Source of the DNA: Gammaproteobacteria bacterium
GTDB taxonomy: Bacteria > Pseudomonadota > Gammaproteobacteria > Pseudomonadales > Pseudomonadaceae
Assembly: GCA_012728315.1 (NCBI GenBank)
Contig: JAAYFI010000065.1
Coordinates: 81,112-145,111, forward strand
DNA: 64,000 nt
Direction of reading: 5' to 3'
Each line of letters starts with the position of its first letter. The stretch's first letter is position 1. The notes beneath the pieces are model-generated. The model was not told the DNA's origin and searched no databases. It was given only the letters and a program-made list of their open reading frames with translations. Position numbers and translations under genes: made by a program. This document shows, piece after piece, positions 20,015 through 29,053 of this stretch.

Positions 20015-20754
20015 TGCTTATTTTCCTCGATCAAGGTGCCTTCCGCTCCACCTAAAACAACATTTAGCAAAGCGCCTGGCTTATTCATATTAAATACACG
20101 CAATGGCATATTATGGTCACGGCACAAGCAGATCGCCGTCAAATCCATAACTTCTAACTTGCGATCCAACACTTCGTCGTAAGTCAGATAATCAAACTTT
20201 TCTGCATTAGGGTCTTTAAAGGGATCAGCAGTATATACGCCATCAACCTTTGTTGCCTTAAGAACTACATCAGCACTGATTTCAATGCCGCGCAAACAGC
20301 CTGCTGAGTCGGTGGTAAAGAATGGATTACCGGTGCCCGCGGAGAAAATCACCACTTCACCCTTCTTTAAATGCCCCACAGCCTTACGACGATCATAATG
20401 ATCGGTCACGCCCACCATAGAAATGGCCGACATCACCAATGCAGGGATATTCGAACGCTCTAACGCATCACGCATGGCCAAAGAGTTCATCACTGTCGCC
20501 AGCATACCCATATGGTCACCTGTGACACGATCCATACCTGCTGCAGACAATGCCGCACCACGGAAAAGGTTGCCGCCACCAATGACCAAGCCAACTTGCA
20601 CACCAATACCAATCAACTGGCCAATCTCTAAAGCCATGCGGTCCAGCACTTTAGGATCAATACCGAAATCCTCAGAGCCCATTAAGGCCTCTCCGCTGAG
20701 TTTCAGTAAAATTCGTTTATAGCGCGGTTGGCGTCCACCGACTTGTTGGGCCAT
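20011..20754 (-). CDS. pyrH: Uridylate kinase
   Basis: Amino-acid-kinase-fold UMP kinase supplying UDP for nucleic acid, peptidoglycan and lipid A precursors. The 247-residue product shows [40 protein letters not shown] and [12 protein letters not shown]-like [19 protein letters not shown] good GGAG lies upstream of the ATG. It begins a new transcriptional segment after the tsf terminator; the 178-bp upstream gap has room for its own promoter. Confidence 0.97.
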   Translation of the reverse strand: MAQQVGGRQPRYKRILLKLSGEALMGSEDFGIDPKVLDRMALEIGQLIGIGVQVGLVIGGGNLFRGAALSAAGMDRVTGDHMGMLATVMNSLAMRDALERSNIPALVMSAISMVGVTDHYDRRKAVGHLKKGEVVIFSAGTGNPFFTTDSAGCLRGIEISADVVLKATKVDGVYTADPFKDPNAEKFDYLTYDEVLDRKLEVMDLTAICLCRDHNMPLRVFNMNKPGALLNVVLGGAEGTLIEENKQ

Positions 20755-20846
20755 GTTCTCTACTCCTGCGGATATTATTTAACGTCTGCGGCATCTTCTA
20801 ACCACAGCTAAAGCAAAAACTGCTGTCTATAGTGCGCACATATTAC

Positions 20847-20874
20847 AAGACACTCATATAAAGCACAGTGTCTT
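20847..20874. repeat. Hairpin in the pyrH leader region
   Basis: AAGACACT and AGTGTCTT are an 8-bp perfect inverted repeat with a 12-base spacer, immediately beyond the tsf terminator. On the plus strand it is followed by a T-run, but no plus-strand gene ends here. It may be a second arm of the terminator region or an operator ahead of pyrH. Confidence 0.4.
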
Positions 20875-20877
20875 TTT

Positions 20878-20914
20878 TAAAAAAAAGGCCGCGCGCAATT
20901 GCGGGCAGCCTTTT
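20878..20914 (-). terminator. Intrinsic terminator after tsf
   Basis: On the minus strand AAGGC(T)GC...GCGGCCTT forms an imperfect GC-rich stem around CGCAATTGCG, followed by eight Ts. It is 19 bp past the tsf stop codon and separates rpsB-tsf from pyrH-frr. Confidence 0.8.
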
Positions 20915-20932
20915 ATTTAAGCAAGCAGATGC

Positions 20933-21805
20933 TTATTTTTTTGAAGCAGCAACCTGAGCGGCAACTTCAGAGGCGAAATCAACCTCTTCACCACGGTCAA
21001 TGCCTTCACCCACTTCAAAACGTACAAATGAAACGATTGAAGCGCCGGCTTGTTGAACCAATTTACCCACTGTAACTTCTGGGTTCTTAATGAATGCTTG
21101 CTCAACCAAGCTTGCTTCAGCCAAGAACTTCTTGATACGGCCAGCTACCATGTTCTCCACGATATTGTCTGGCTTACCTTTAATCTTGTCTTCGTTCAAC
21201 GCCATAAAGATTTCTTTTTCTTTGGCGATGGCTTCTTCAGAAACCTGAGTTGGATCCAAGAACTGTGGGTTGCTTGCAGCAACATGCATCGCAACATCAC
21301 GTGCCAGCTCAGTATCGCCGCCATTCAGAACAACAACTACACCAATGCGGTTGCCGTGCAGGTAAGCACCCAGCACATCACCTTCAGCGCGTGCAATACG
21401 GCGAATGTTGACGTTTTCACCACACTTAGCAACTAAAGCTTCACGCGCAGGCTCTTGCTTAGCGATCAAGGCTTCAACATCAAGAGTCTTATCAGCAAAA
21501 GCCACATCTAGAGACTCAGCCACAAAGCCTTTAAAGTCATCTTGTAAAGCCAAGAAGTCTGTTTGTGAGTTCACTTCAATGATCGCAGCGCTTTTGTTGT
21601 CATCAGCGACTTTAACTGCAATAGCACCTTCGGCAGCAATGTTACCGGCTTTTTTAGCAGCCTTAATTGCACCAGCAGAACGCATATCATCAATGGCTTT
21701 CTCAATATCGCCACCCGCAGCTTCTAGGGCTTTTTTGCAATCCATCATGCCTTGGCCGGTACGCTCACGCAGTTCTTTTACCAAAGCAGCAGTGATCTGA
21801 GTCAT
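20933..21805 (-). CDS. tsf: Translation elongation factor Ts
   Basis: Guanine nucleotide exchange factor for EF-Tu. The 290-residue product opens MTQITAALVKELRERTGQGM and continues MDCKKALEAAGGDIEKAID, including the TDFV-equivalent region SQTDFLALQDDF. A C-terminal dimerisation domain follows. The ORF track starts at a GTG two codons earlier. The ATG at 21805 is preferred, with AGAGG about 11 bases upstream. It follows rpsB after a 111-bp gap that contains a hairpin with a T-run, so expression relative to rpsB may be attenuated. Confidence 0.97.
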   Translation of the reverse strand: MTQITAALVKELRERTGQGMMDCKKALEAAGGDIEKAIDDMRSAGAIKAAKKAGNIAAEGAIAVKVADDNKSAAIIEVNSQTDFLALQDDFKGFVAESLDVAFADKTLDVEALIAKQEPAREALVAKCGENVNIRRIARAEGDVLGAYLHGNRIGVVVVLNGGDTELARDVAMHVAASNPQFLDPTQVSEEAIAKEKEIFMALNEDKIKGKPDNIVENMVAGRIKKFLAEASLVEQAFIKNPEVTVGKLVQQAGASIVSFVRFEVGEGIDRGEEVDFASEVAAQVAASKK

Positions 21806-21862
21806 CTTCACAATCCTCTTTAATTCAGTTTATACAGCAGTTGTAAACTGCCTCTTAAATCA

Positions 21863-21893
21863 GGCAAAAAGGGGGCCGCAAGCCCCCTTTTCT
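21863..21893 (-). terminator. Terminator or attenuator between rpsB and tsf
   Basis: On the minus strand GGGGGC-TTGCG-GCCCCC is followed by TTTTTG, a compact intrinsic terminator shape 24 bp after the rpsB stop. As tsf has no obvious promoter of its own in the remaining gap, partial read-through is likely, which would set the S2 to EF-Ts ratio. That role is inference. Confidence 0.75.
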
Positions 21894-21916
21894 TGTCACT
21901 GGCGGACTTTCAGGGC

Positions 21917-22645
21917 TTAACCTTCAACCACTTCGACAAATTCTTCAGCAGTTGTTGCACTGCCTTGACGCGCACGCAGAATGCAGTCAGCCGCTGTACC
22001 AAGGTACAGTTGGATTGCACGAATGGCATCATCATTACCTGGGATAATGTAATCAACACCTTCTGGGCTGCTGTTGGTATCAACAACACCAATCACCGGA
22101 ATACCTAGCTTGTTCGCTTCTTGAATAGCAATACGCTCGTGCTCAACGTCAACTACAAACATAGCATCAGGCAAGCCGCCCATATCTTTGATACCACCGA
22201 TGCTGCGCTCGAGTTTTTCTAAATCACGCGTGCGCATTAACGCTTCTTTTTTGGTCAGCTTATCAAAGGTGCCATCTTGTGACTGTGTTTCTAGCTCACG
22301 CAGACGACGGATCGACTCACGGATAGTTTTGTAGTTGGTTAACATACCGCCCAACCAGCGATGGTTCACGTAAGGCATGTTGCAACGCGTTGCTTGCTCG
22401 CTGATGATCTTGGCTGCAGAACGCTTAGTACCAACAAATAGAATTTTGTTTTTACCTGCTGCTAACTTTTCGATAACCGCCATCGCTTCGTTAAACATTG
22501 GCAAGGTTTTTTCTAAGTTAACAATATGAATCTTGTTGCGCGCGCCAAAAATGTATTTGCCCATTTTTGGGTTCCAGTAGCGAGTTTGGTGTCCAAAGTG
22601 AACACCCGCTTGTAACATATCGCGCATAGTGACTTGTTGAGTCAT
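21917..22645 (-). CDS. rpsB: Small ribosomal subunit protein S2
   Basis: Protein S2 of the 30S subunit, also known as an autogenous repressor of rpsB-tsf in gammaproteobacteria. The 242-residue product opens [20 protein letters not shown]. It carries [33 protein letters not shown] and the C-terminal [15 protein letters not shown]. The start at 22645 has AGGAATG upstream; the ORF-track version reads 18 codons into the conserved leader. It is divergent from xseA, whereas Pseudomonas commonly has map on the other side. Confidence 0.98.
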   Translation of the reverse strand: MTQQVTMRDMLQAGVHFGHQTRYWNPKMGKYIFGARNKIHIVNLEKTLPMFNEAMAVIEKLAAGKNKILFVGTKRSAAKIISEQATRCNMPYVNHRWLGGMLTNYKTIRESIRRLRELETQSQDGTFDKLTKKEALMRTRDLEKLERSIGGIKDMGGLPDAMFVVDVEHERIAIQEANKLGIPVIGVVDTNSSPEGVDYIIPGNDDAIRAIQLYLGTAADCILRARQGSATTAEEFVEVVEG

Positions 22646-22773
22646 GATCATTCCTAAAATAATAAAACGGGTTAAGCCTCCACATATCCCGACTTTCAAC
22701 CCGAAGGCACCCAGAAACTCGTGTCGATATGTGTGTGGATTTTAATGCTCACTCGAACAACTCAAGTGGAGCG
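22646..22773 (-). promoter_or_regulatory. rpsB leader, probable S2 autoregulatory RNA
   Basis: The 5-prime untranslated region of rpsB contains GTCGGGATATGTGGAGGCTT on the minus strand, with upstream complementary segments (ATATCGACA, CACACATAT). This blend of a GGGATATGTGGAGGC block and pairing arms resembles the conserved gammaproteobacterial rpsB leader through which S2 represses its own operon. Assignment is from pattern memory. Confidence 0.6.
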
Positions 22774-22779
22774 GCGCGT

Positions 22780-22808
22780 TTTATATCATATCTAGCGCCA
22801 ATAGCCAA
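22780..22808 (-). promoter_or_regulatory. Sigma-70 promoter of rpsB-tsf
   Basis: On the minus strand TTGGCT and TATAAA are separated by exactly 17 bp, followed by the GC-rich discriminator ACGCGCCGC that is typical of stringently controlled ribosomal promoters. Its position gives a leader of about 130 nt. Confidence 0.65.
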
Positions 22809-22895
22809 ATTAAAAGTTACCGGCAGCGCCCTAACACCGCACCCCAGTACTGGCAAGTCTCGCATATCAACTGCGCTTGCTTTACTATAAACCCC

Positions 22896-24263
22896 ATGTA
22901 TATAGATCCATTTCAACGCTTAGGCCTTGATCGTGAAGTACTGACTGTTAGCCAGCTGAATCAGCGCGCACGCTTGCTGCTCGAAGATGTTTTTCCACAG
23001 GTTTGGGTTGAAGGAGAGCTGTCCAACATCGCCAAACCCGCTTCGGGTCATGTCTACTTCACTTTAAAAGACCGTAACGCCCAAGTCCGTTGTGCACTCT
23101 TCCGCCAGCAAGCCAGCCGGGTTCGAGAGCTGTTGCGCGATGGCCTACAGGTGCGTGTACGCGGTCGCGTGTCGTTATATGAAGGTCGCGGCGACTACCA
23201 AATGATCCTCGATAGCGTTGAGGCTGCCGGTGACGGCGCGTTACGCCTAGCATTTGAGGCGCTGAAAGCGACATTGCAAGCGCAAGGCTTATTTGCCCAA
23301 GAGCGTAAGCAGGCTTTGCCCAAATACCCACAACGCATCGGCATTATCACCTCGCCCACAGGTGCAGTGTTGCATGATATTGTCAGCGTTTTTGCGCGGC
23401 GCGCACCGCATGTGCAGCTCACGCTCATTCCCACCGCAGTGCAAGGCCGCGAAGCCACAGGGCAAATTGTCAATGCCATTACGCTGGCTGATCGCGCGCA
23501 CTATGATGCACTTATTTTGGCCCGTGGCGGTGGCTCATTGGAAGACTTATGGTGCTTTAACGAAGAAGCCGTAGCCCGCGCGGTGGCGGACTGCCGAACC
23601 CCTATTGTTAGCGCCATTGGTCATGAAACAGATGTATCCATGAGCGACTTTGTTGCGGATGTACGCGCACCTACGCCATCCGCTGCAGCGGAACTGCTTG
23701 CCCCTGATCGTGCTGAATTACTCGCACAGTTAAACAGCAGCGAACGCCAGCTCAATGTACGCTTAAATGCAATCATCACGCGCAAACGCACACAACTGCA
23801 GCATTTACGGCAGCGTTTACGCCATCCTCGCGAGCGCTTGCAGCAGCATAATCAACGCTTAGATGACCTAAGCTTGCGCTTACAGCGCGCCATACAGAGT
23901 GTTTTGCAACAACGTCAGCAACGCTATGCTTATCAACAGGCACGCTTAACTGCACAGCACCCTAAAGATGCTTTGCCTCTTTTTCAGCAGCAGCTCAATG
24001 CCTTACAGCAGCGTTTGTTACGCGCCAACCAGCTCAACCTCAGCCTAGCTAAGCAGCGTTTGCACAACCTCTTGCAAACCTTGCATGTGGTCAGCCCGCT
24101 GGCGACTCTGGAGCGCGGCTACAGTATCCTCAGCAGCGCAGATCAACAGCAAGTCATCAGCAGTATTCACCATGTACAGCCTGAACAAACAGTGCAGGCG
24201 CGCGTCGCTGACGGCCATTTAACTTTGCAAGTGCGCGCCATAACCCCAAATTCCGATCAATAA
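22896..24263 (+). CDS. xseA: Exodeoxyribonuclease VII large subunit
   Basis: Catalytic subunit of ExoVII, a single-strand-specific exonuclease in mismatch repair and crosslink processing. The 455-residue product has an N-terminal OB fold (VWVEGELSNIAKPASGHVYFTLKD) and the nuclease core (RIGIITSPTGAVLHDI, ARGGGSLEDLWCFNEE, SAIGHETDVSMSDFVAD). A long Gln/Arg-rich coiled coil follows, then a C-terminal GYSIL segment. The ATG has no recognisable Shine-Dalgarno and lies just after a TATAAA-like box, so the message may be leaderless. Its usual neighbour guaB is absent. Confidence 0.96.
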   Translation: MYIDPFQRLGLDREVLTVSQLNQRARLLLEDVFPQVWVEGELSNIAKPASGHVYFTLKDRNAQVRCALFRQQASRVRELLRDGLQVRVRGRVSLYEGRGDYQMILDSVEAAGDGALRLAFEALKATLQAQGLFAQERKQALPKYPQRIGIITSPTGAVLHDIVSVFARRAPHVQLTLIPTAVQGREATGQIVNAITLADRAHYDALILARGGGSLEDLWCFNEEAVARAVADCRTPIVSAIGHETDVSMSDFVADVRAPTPSAAAELLAPDRAELLAQLNSSERQLNVRLNAIITRKRTQLQHLRQRLRHPRERLQQHNQRLDDLSLRLQRAIQSVLQQRQQRYAYQQARLTAQHPKDALPLFQQQLNALQQRLLRANQLNLSLAKQRLHNLLQTLHVVSPLATLERGYSILSSADQQQVISSIHHVQPEQTVQARVADGHLTLQVRAITPNSDQ

Positions 24264-24330
24264 TTCACCACAAGCCAGCGACTGCCCAGCCTGCGCGGGC
24301 GTTGTTGTTTGGCCGATCAAGGAGCACAGT

Positions 24331-25623
24331 ATGAAAACAAGCCCTGAAGGAAAACTCCAAGAGAGCATACAAGAAGGCGCCTTTTCTTGGTTAGATAAAC
24401 TCAGCGAATACCCCCAATTAGAAACATTAACCGCGCTTGCCATTTTATTTACTGTGGCCGCGCTAGCCAATTGGCTGGTTAAATATATTTTGGTCGGCGG
24501 CTTCTATCGTTTTGTAAAACGTTTTGGCGGCGCAAATAATAACGACTTTGGCGTGGTGAAACGCCTATCTCATATTGTCCCTGCGCTCTTCATATCATCC
24601 AGTATTGGTTTGGTCCCCGGCCTTCCGGAAGCCGCGATTACTGTGGTCAGGAATGTCGCCAGCGGCTTTATTATCTTGACCATTGCCTTGGCCTTGGGCG
24701 CTATTTTACAAATCGTCAACATGCTCTATATGCGCCGCCGCGATGCCAATCTAAAGCCCATTAAAGGCTATTTGCAAATTGTTAAAATCATCATTTATGG
24801 CATTGCGACGATACTTATCATCGCCACCTTAATTGACCGCTCGCCTCTAATCCTACTTTCAGGGTTAGGAGCTATGGCTGCGGTACTGATGTTAATCTTT
24901 CAAGACACCCTACTGTCATTGGTTGCCAGCGTGCAAATCTCAACTGGCGATATGATTCGTGTGGGTGACTGGATTGAAATGCCGCAACTCAATGCCGATG
25001 GCGATGTGATTGATATTGCCCTGCACACGGTAAAAATTCAGAACTGGGATAAAACCATCACGACCATCCCAACTAAGCGTTTTATCAGTGATTCATTTAA
25101 AAACTGGCGCGGCATGCAAGAAAGCGGTGGCCGCCGGATTAAACGTAGCCTATTTATTGATCAACACAGCATTCACTTCCTGACTAAAGAAGAGCTAGAG
25201 CATGTTAAGCAATTCAGCTTACTTGATGGTTATTTCGATAATAAAATCAATGAGCTCAACGTCTGGAATGAACGCCATGTTAAGTCCAGCTCCGGCACCA
25301 CCTTAGACTCACGCAAACTCACCAATATAGGCACCTTCCGCGCCTATATTGAGCGCTATCTGCGCAACAACCCAGGGATTCACCAGCAGGGAATGACTTT
25401 AATGGTGCGCCAGCTTAGCCCCACCCCTGAAGGCTTGCCCATTGAGATTTACTGCTTTACCAACACCACCGCTTGGACCGAATACGAAGCCATTCAGTCG
25501 GATATTTTCGACCATTTACTGGCGATCGCACCGGAGTTTAATCTGCGGGTTTACCAAGCGCCCAGCGGTCATGATATGCGCGCACTGGGCCTCTCAACAC
25601 AGCAATCGCTGTCAAAACAATAA
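24331..25623 (+). CDS. MscS-family mechanosensitive channel, YbdG-like
   Basis: A 430-residue small-conductance mechanosensitive channel homologue. About five membrane segments occupy residues 35-190. The MscS core helix and beta domain follow (GLGAMAAVLMLIFQDTLLSL, then VGDWIEMP and KIQNWDKTITTIPTKRF). The C-terminal cytoplasmic domain is long and resembles E. coli YbdG rather than the shorter MscS. It is expected in the inner membrane, opening on hypo-osmotic shock. AAGGAG precedes the ATG. It follows xseA by 67 bp on the same strand. Confidence 0.88.
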   Translation: MKTSPEGKLQESIQEGAFSWLDKLSEYPQLETLTALAILFTVAALANWLVKYILVGGFYRFVKRFGGANNNDFGVVKRLSHIVPALFISSSIGLVPGLPEAAITVVRNVASGFIILTIALALGAILQIVNMLYMRRRDANLKPIKGYLQIVKIIIYGIATILIIATLIDRSPLILLSGLGAMAAVLMLIFQDTLLSLVASVQISTGDMIRVGDWIEMPQLNADGDVIDIALHTVKIQNWDKTITTIPTKRFISDSFKNWRGMQESGGRRIKRSLFIDQHSIHFLTKEELEHVKQFSLLDGYFDNKINELNVWNERHVKSSSGTTLDSRKLTNIGTFRAYIERYLRNNPGIHQQGMTLMVRQLSPTPEGLPIEIYCFTNTTAWTEYEAIQSDIFDHLLAIAPEFNLRVYQAPSGHDMRALGLSTQQSLSKQ

Positions 25624-25721
25624 TTGCCTGAAACAACGCGCCAAGGACGGCACGACAGCAACAAAAACAGGTACACTTAGCGCAATTAATGCGCGACTTG
25701 CGTGCTCATAGGAGTTACAGG

Positions 25722-25952
25722 ATGGGTTTACCACGATTGATCCTAATTGCCATTATTATTGGCGGCGGGATTTGGCTATGGCGTCGCTTGAACAGCCGCC
25801 CACTTTCTTCCAAACATCCAGCGCAAACACAAACCATGGTGCGCTGTGCTAACTGCCATGTGCACTTACCACAAGATCGTGCAGTTTTTAAACAGCCACA
25901 CTGGTACTGCAACTCAGAGCACCTGCAACAAGGGCCGAAAACCCGTGACTAA
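25722..25952 (+). CDS. PP0621 family protein, small membrane-anchored CxxC protein
   Basis: A 76-residue protein with one N-terminal membrane helix (LILIAIIIGGGIWLW). A short soluble tail carries CANCHVHLPQD and WYCNSEH; the cysteines and histidines suggest a small zinc site. The name follows the Pseudomonas PP0621 family, of unknown function, which is often beside pilS. The start at 25722 has TAGGAG upstream; the ORF-track version adds 11 residues. Its stop overlaps the probable pilS GTG start by 8 bp, so it may be cotranslated with the pilus regulators. Confidence 0.8.
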   Translation: MGLPRLILIAIIIGGGIWLWRRLNSRPLSSKHPAQTQTMVRCANCHVHLPQDRAVFKQPHWYCNSEHLQQGPKTRD

Positions 25953-27540
25953 AGATCATCTTGCTGTCTCAGGACATCAAGGTCAGCGAATCCTGCGCCT
26001 CTACCATCTGTATCGTCTACTGATTGGCTTTGCGTTAGTACTCTTGATCTCCAGTAATTTGGACGGTCATTTACTCGATATCACTCACGCCCAACTGTTT
26101 CACTACAGCAGCTGGACCTATTTAATTGTCAATATTATCGCGACAGCGAGCATGCATCGCACCGATCGCCTGCTACCTATATTCGCCTTAGCATTATTTG
26201 ATGTGACACAACTGAGCTTACTGTTCTATGCCGCCGGCGGCACACCCAGTGGCATTGGCAACCTTATAATTGTCGCTGTTGCGGTGGCCAATATTCTATT
26301 GCGTGGGCGCATTGGCCTTTTAATCGCTGCAGTGGCGGCCGCAGGCATCATTTATCTGACATTTTATTTAAGCATCTCTAATACAGCAGCCAGCAATCAA
26401 TATATGCAAGCTGGCATTTTAGGCTCGCTCTGCTTTGCTGCTGCATTATTTGTGCAAGGTGTTAGCCGTCGCTTACGCGCCAGTGAACACTTAGCAGAAC
26501 AGCGCGCGGGCGATGTGGCAAATTTAGAAGAGCTCAATGCTGCGGTGATTCAGCGGATGCGTACCGGCATTCTTGTCTTGGATGCAGAGCACCGTGTGTT
26601 GCAAGCTAACCAAGCGGCCCTGACCATGCTCGGCTGTGAAAAACTACTGGGGCGCATCTTAAACCCACATGCGCCGGCGCTGATCAAAAGTTTAGAGCAG
26701 TGGTACAGCAATCCAGCGCTGCGCACAACGCCTATTGAACCCATAGTCAGCGCAGTTCAGTTGCAAGCCAGCTTTGTCAAACTACAACACAATCACAGTT
26801 TACAAATTTTAATTTTCCTCGAAGACACCTCAGAGCTGAATCAACACGCCCAGCAACTTAAATTGGCCTCGCTCGGCCGCCTGACGGCAGGTATTGCTCA
26901 CGAAATACGCAACCCCTTAGGTGCCATCAGCCATGCTGCACAGCTGCTGCATGAGTCCCCACACCTCGACACTGCAGACCTGCGCCTGACTCAGATTATT
27001 CAAGACCAATCACGGCGCATGAACACAGTCATTGAAAACGTACTGCAGCTCTCTCGACAACGCCAAGCTGAGCCGCAGTTACTGGATTTAAAGTATTGGC
27101 TGCACCGTTTTGCCAGCGAGTTTCGCAGTAACAGTACACCCAATCGTTTACTGCATCTCAGCACCAAGGGACGGAGCTTACAAACCCGTATGGATCCCCA
27201 CCAGCTTGATCAAGTGCTCAGCAATTTGGTGGAAAACGGCATGCGTTATAGCAGCAAAAAACATGCGCTAAGCCAAGTCTGGCTACACTTATACCGCCAC
27301 CCAAAAACTGATTTACCAACGCTTGAAATCCGGGATGATGGCCCAGGCATACCCATTGAGGATCAGCATCATATTTTTGAGCCATTCTTCACCACAGAGA
27401 ACAAAGGCACGGGGCTGGGCTTGTACATCTCGCGCGAACTCTGTGAAAGTAATCAAGCACGCTTAGACTACGTCCCGCAGGACAATGGCGGCAGCTGCTT
27501 TAGAATCACCTTTGCACACCCGCATAAATTGAGCACCTAA
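25945..27540 (+). CDS. pilS: Type IV pilus sensor histidine kinase PilS
   Basis: Inner-membrane kinase that controls PilR and so pilA transcription. The 531-residue product has six predicted membrane helices (about residues 20-180). A PAS-like region follows (GILVLDAEHRVLQANQAA), then the dimerisation/phosphoacceptor helix ASLGRLTAGIAHEIRNPLGA with the active His. The ATPase boxes are NLVENGMRYSS, DDGPGIP and GTGLGLYIS. The GTG at 25945 with AGGG upstream was chosen: the ORF-track start lies well inside the PP0621 gene, and 531 residues suits PilS. It runs 3 bp before pilR. Confidence 0.94.
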   Translation: MTKDHLAVSGHQGQRILRLYHLYRLLIGFALVLLISSNLDGHLLDITHAQLFHYSSWTYLIVNIIATASMHRTDRLLPIFALALFDVTQLSLLFYAAGGTPSGIGNLIIVAVAVANILLRGRIGLLIAAVAAAGIIYLTFYLSISNTAASNQYMQAGILGSLCFAAALFVQGVSRRLRASEHLAEQRAGDVANLEELNAAVIQRMRTGILVLDAEHRVLQANQAALTMLGCEKLLGRILNPHAPALIKSLEQWYSNPALRTTPIEPIVSAVQLQASFVKLQHNHSLQILIFLEDTSELNQHAQQLKLASLGRLTAGIAHEIRNPLGAISHAAQLLHESPHLDTADLRLTQIIQDQSRRMNTVIENVLQLSRQRQAEPQLLDLKYWLHRFASEFRSNSTPNRLLHLSTKGRSLQTRMDPHQLDQVLSNLVENGMRYSSKKHALSQVWLHLYRHPKTDLPTLEIRDDGPGIPIEDQHHIFEPFFTTENKGTGLGLYISRELCESNQARLDYVPQDNGGSCFRITFAHPHKLST

Positions 27541-27543
27541 ACT

Positions 27544-28977
27544 ATGAGTCGACAAACTGCCCTGATCATTGATGACGAACCGGATATTCGTGAGTTACTG
27601 GAGATCACGCTTGGTCGTATGAATCTACAGACTCGGAGCGCCTGCAATGCTAAAGAAGCCTATCAGTGGCTGGCCCGCGAACACTTTGATCTGTGCTTAA
27701 CTGACATGCGTCTGCCCGACGGTACCGGCTTAGATATCATTCGATTTGTACAAAAAAACCATAGCCAGACGCCTATTGCGATGATTACCGCTTATGGTTG
27801 TGTAGAAACGGCAACTGAAGCGCTTAAAGCCGGAGCTTTTGACTTTATTACCAAGCCCGTTGATTTAGTGCGCCTGCGTGAGCTGGTGAAGAGTGCATTA
27901 TATTTACGCGAGCCTTATACCCCAGTGCAAATGACAGAAAGCCCGCTCTTGGGGCAGTCGCAACCTATGCAAAAACTGCGCAACCAAATTGCTAAGCTGG
28001 CGCGCAGTCAAGCGCCTGTGTATATCAGCGGTGAATCGGGCAGCGGTAAAGAATTAGTGGCACGCCAAATTCATCTGCAAGGTGCGCGGGCTAAACACCC
28101 CTTTATCCCAGTGAACTGCGGCGCCATTCCTGCTGAGCTGATGGAAAGTGAATTTTTCGGTCATAAAAAAGGCAGCTTTACCGGCGCCACTGATGATAAA
28201 CCCGGGCTTTTTCAAGCCGCGCAGGGTGGCACCTTGTTTTTAGATGAGGTCGCGGATTTACCGCTCTCGATGCAGGTTAAGCTCTTGCGTGCTCTACAAG
28301 AAAAAGCAATTCGCCCGGTCGGCAGCCAACAAGAGCATCAGGTCGATGTGCGTATTCTAAGTGCTACCCATAAAGATCTTGCGCAAGAAGTCGCTGCGGA
28401 ACGCTTTCGCCAAGACTTATATTACCGCCTGAATGTCATTGAGCTTGCAGTGCCGCCGCTACGCGAACGCATTGAAGATATTGAGCAACTGAGCCTATCC
28501 ATTTTAAAGCGTTTAAGCGGTGATGGACCTGCTGTGCGTTTGCATCCTGAGGCCTTATTTAAACTACAAAACCATGTTTTTTCTGGCAATGTGCGCGAAC
28601 TGGAAAATATTCTAGAGCGTGCCTACACCTTGGCCGAAGGGGAATTTATTCTCCCCAACGACTTGCACATCAGCCCGGTAAAAACACCCAGTACACCCGC
28701 ACAGCAACCCGTACAGAGTGCAAGTGCTGGTGCTGGTGCTGGTGCTGGTGCTGGTGCTGGTGCTGGTGCACAGCACGTTAAGACAGCGGCCAACACTGCG
28801 GATCTGCACAGCCTTGAGCATATCGATAACTTAGAAGCCCACTTAGAAGACGTCGAGCGTACACTGATCACTCAAGCGCTGGAGGAAACACGCTGGAATC
28901 GCACCGCGGCAGCAGAACGCTTAGGTTTAAGCTTTCGTTCGCTGCGCTATCGTTTGAAAAAACTTGGCATTGATTAA
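27544..28977 (+). CDS. pilR: Type IV pilus response regulator PilR with Ala-Gly repeat linker
   Basis: NtrC-type activator of RNA polymerase sigma-54. The 477-residue product has a receiver domain (IIDDEPDIRELL, phosphoacceptor in CLTDMRLPDGTG). The AAA+ domain has Walker A GESGSGKE and the sigma-54 contact loop GSFTGA, the form also used by PilR elsewhere. The C-terminal Fis-type helix-turn-helix is RWNRTAAAERLGLSFRSLRYR. Between AAA+ and DNA-binding domains is an unusual run of seven Ala-Gly pairs (about residues 395-409) encoded by a hexanucleotide repeat. No pilin gene is in the window. Confidence 0.95.
   Translation: MSRQTALIIDDEPDIRELLEITLGRMNLQTRSACNAKEAYQWLAREHFDLCLTDMRLPDGTGLDIIRFVQKNHSQTPIAMITAYGCVETATEALKAGAFDFITKPVDLVRLRELVKSALYLREPYTPVQMTESPLLGQSQPMQKLRNQIAKLARSQAPVYISGESGSGKELVARQIHLQGARAKHPFIPVNCGAIPAELMESEFFGHKKGSFTGATDDKPGLFQAAQGGTLFLDEVADLPLSMQVKLLRALQEKAIRPVGSQQEHQVDVRILSATHKDLAQEVAAERFRQDLYYRLNVIELAVPPLRERIEDIEQLSLSILKRLSGDGPAVRLHPEALFKLQNHVFSGNVRELENILERAYTLAEGEFILPNDLHISPVKTPSTPAQQPVQSASAGAGAGAGAGAGAGAQHVKTAANTADLHSLEHIDNLEAHLEDVERTLITQALEETRWNRTAAAERLGLSFRSLRYRLKKLGID
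28725..28769 (+). repeat. Hexanucleotide tandem repeat (TGCTGG)7 within pilR
   Basis: Seven perfect copies of TGCTGG plus a partial unit encode alternating Ala and Gly in the PilR linker. As the unit is six bases, slippage would add or remove Ala-Gly pairs without breaking the frame. The nucleotide units are identical, with no codon drift, which suggests recent expansion. Confidence 0.95.
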
Positions 28978-29053
28978 AAACAGCGCTGGATCATAGCGCA
29001 TACGCTCAGTATCAGCTCAGCGTTAATACTCGATTTATTATTTGGAGATCGGC

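Noticed and set aside
28725-28769. Tandem repeat considered as a CRISPR-like array
   Set aside because: Units are 6 bp with no spacers and are in frame within a coding sequence.
28612-28871. Minus-strand ORFs over the pilR repeat (Thr-Ser and Pro-Ala runs)
   Set aside because: They are the antisense translations of the TGCTGG repeat inside pilR, which is an intact gene with clear domains.
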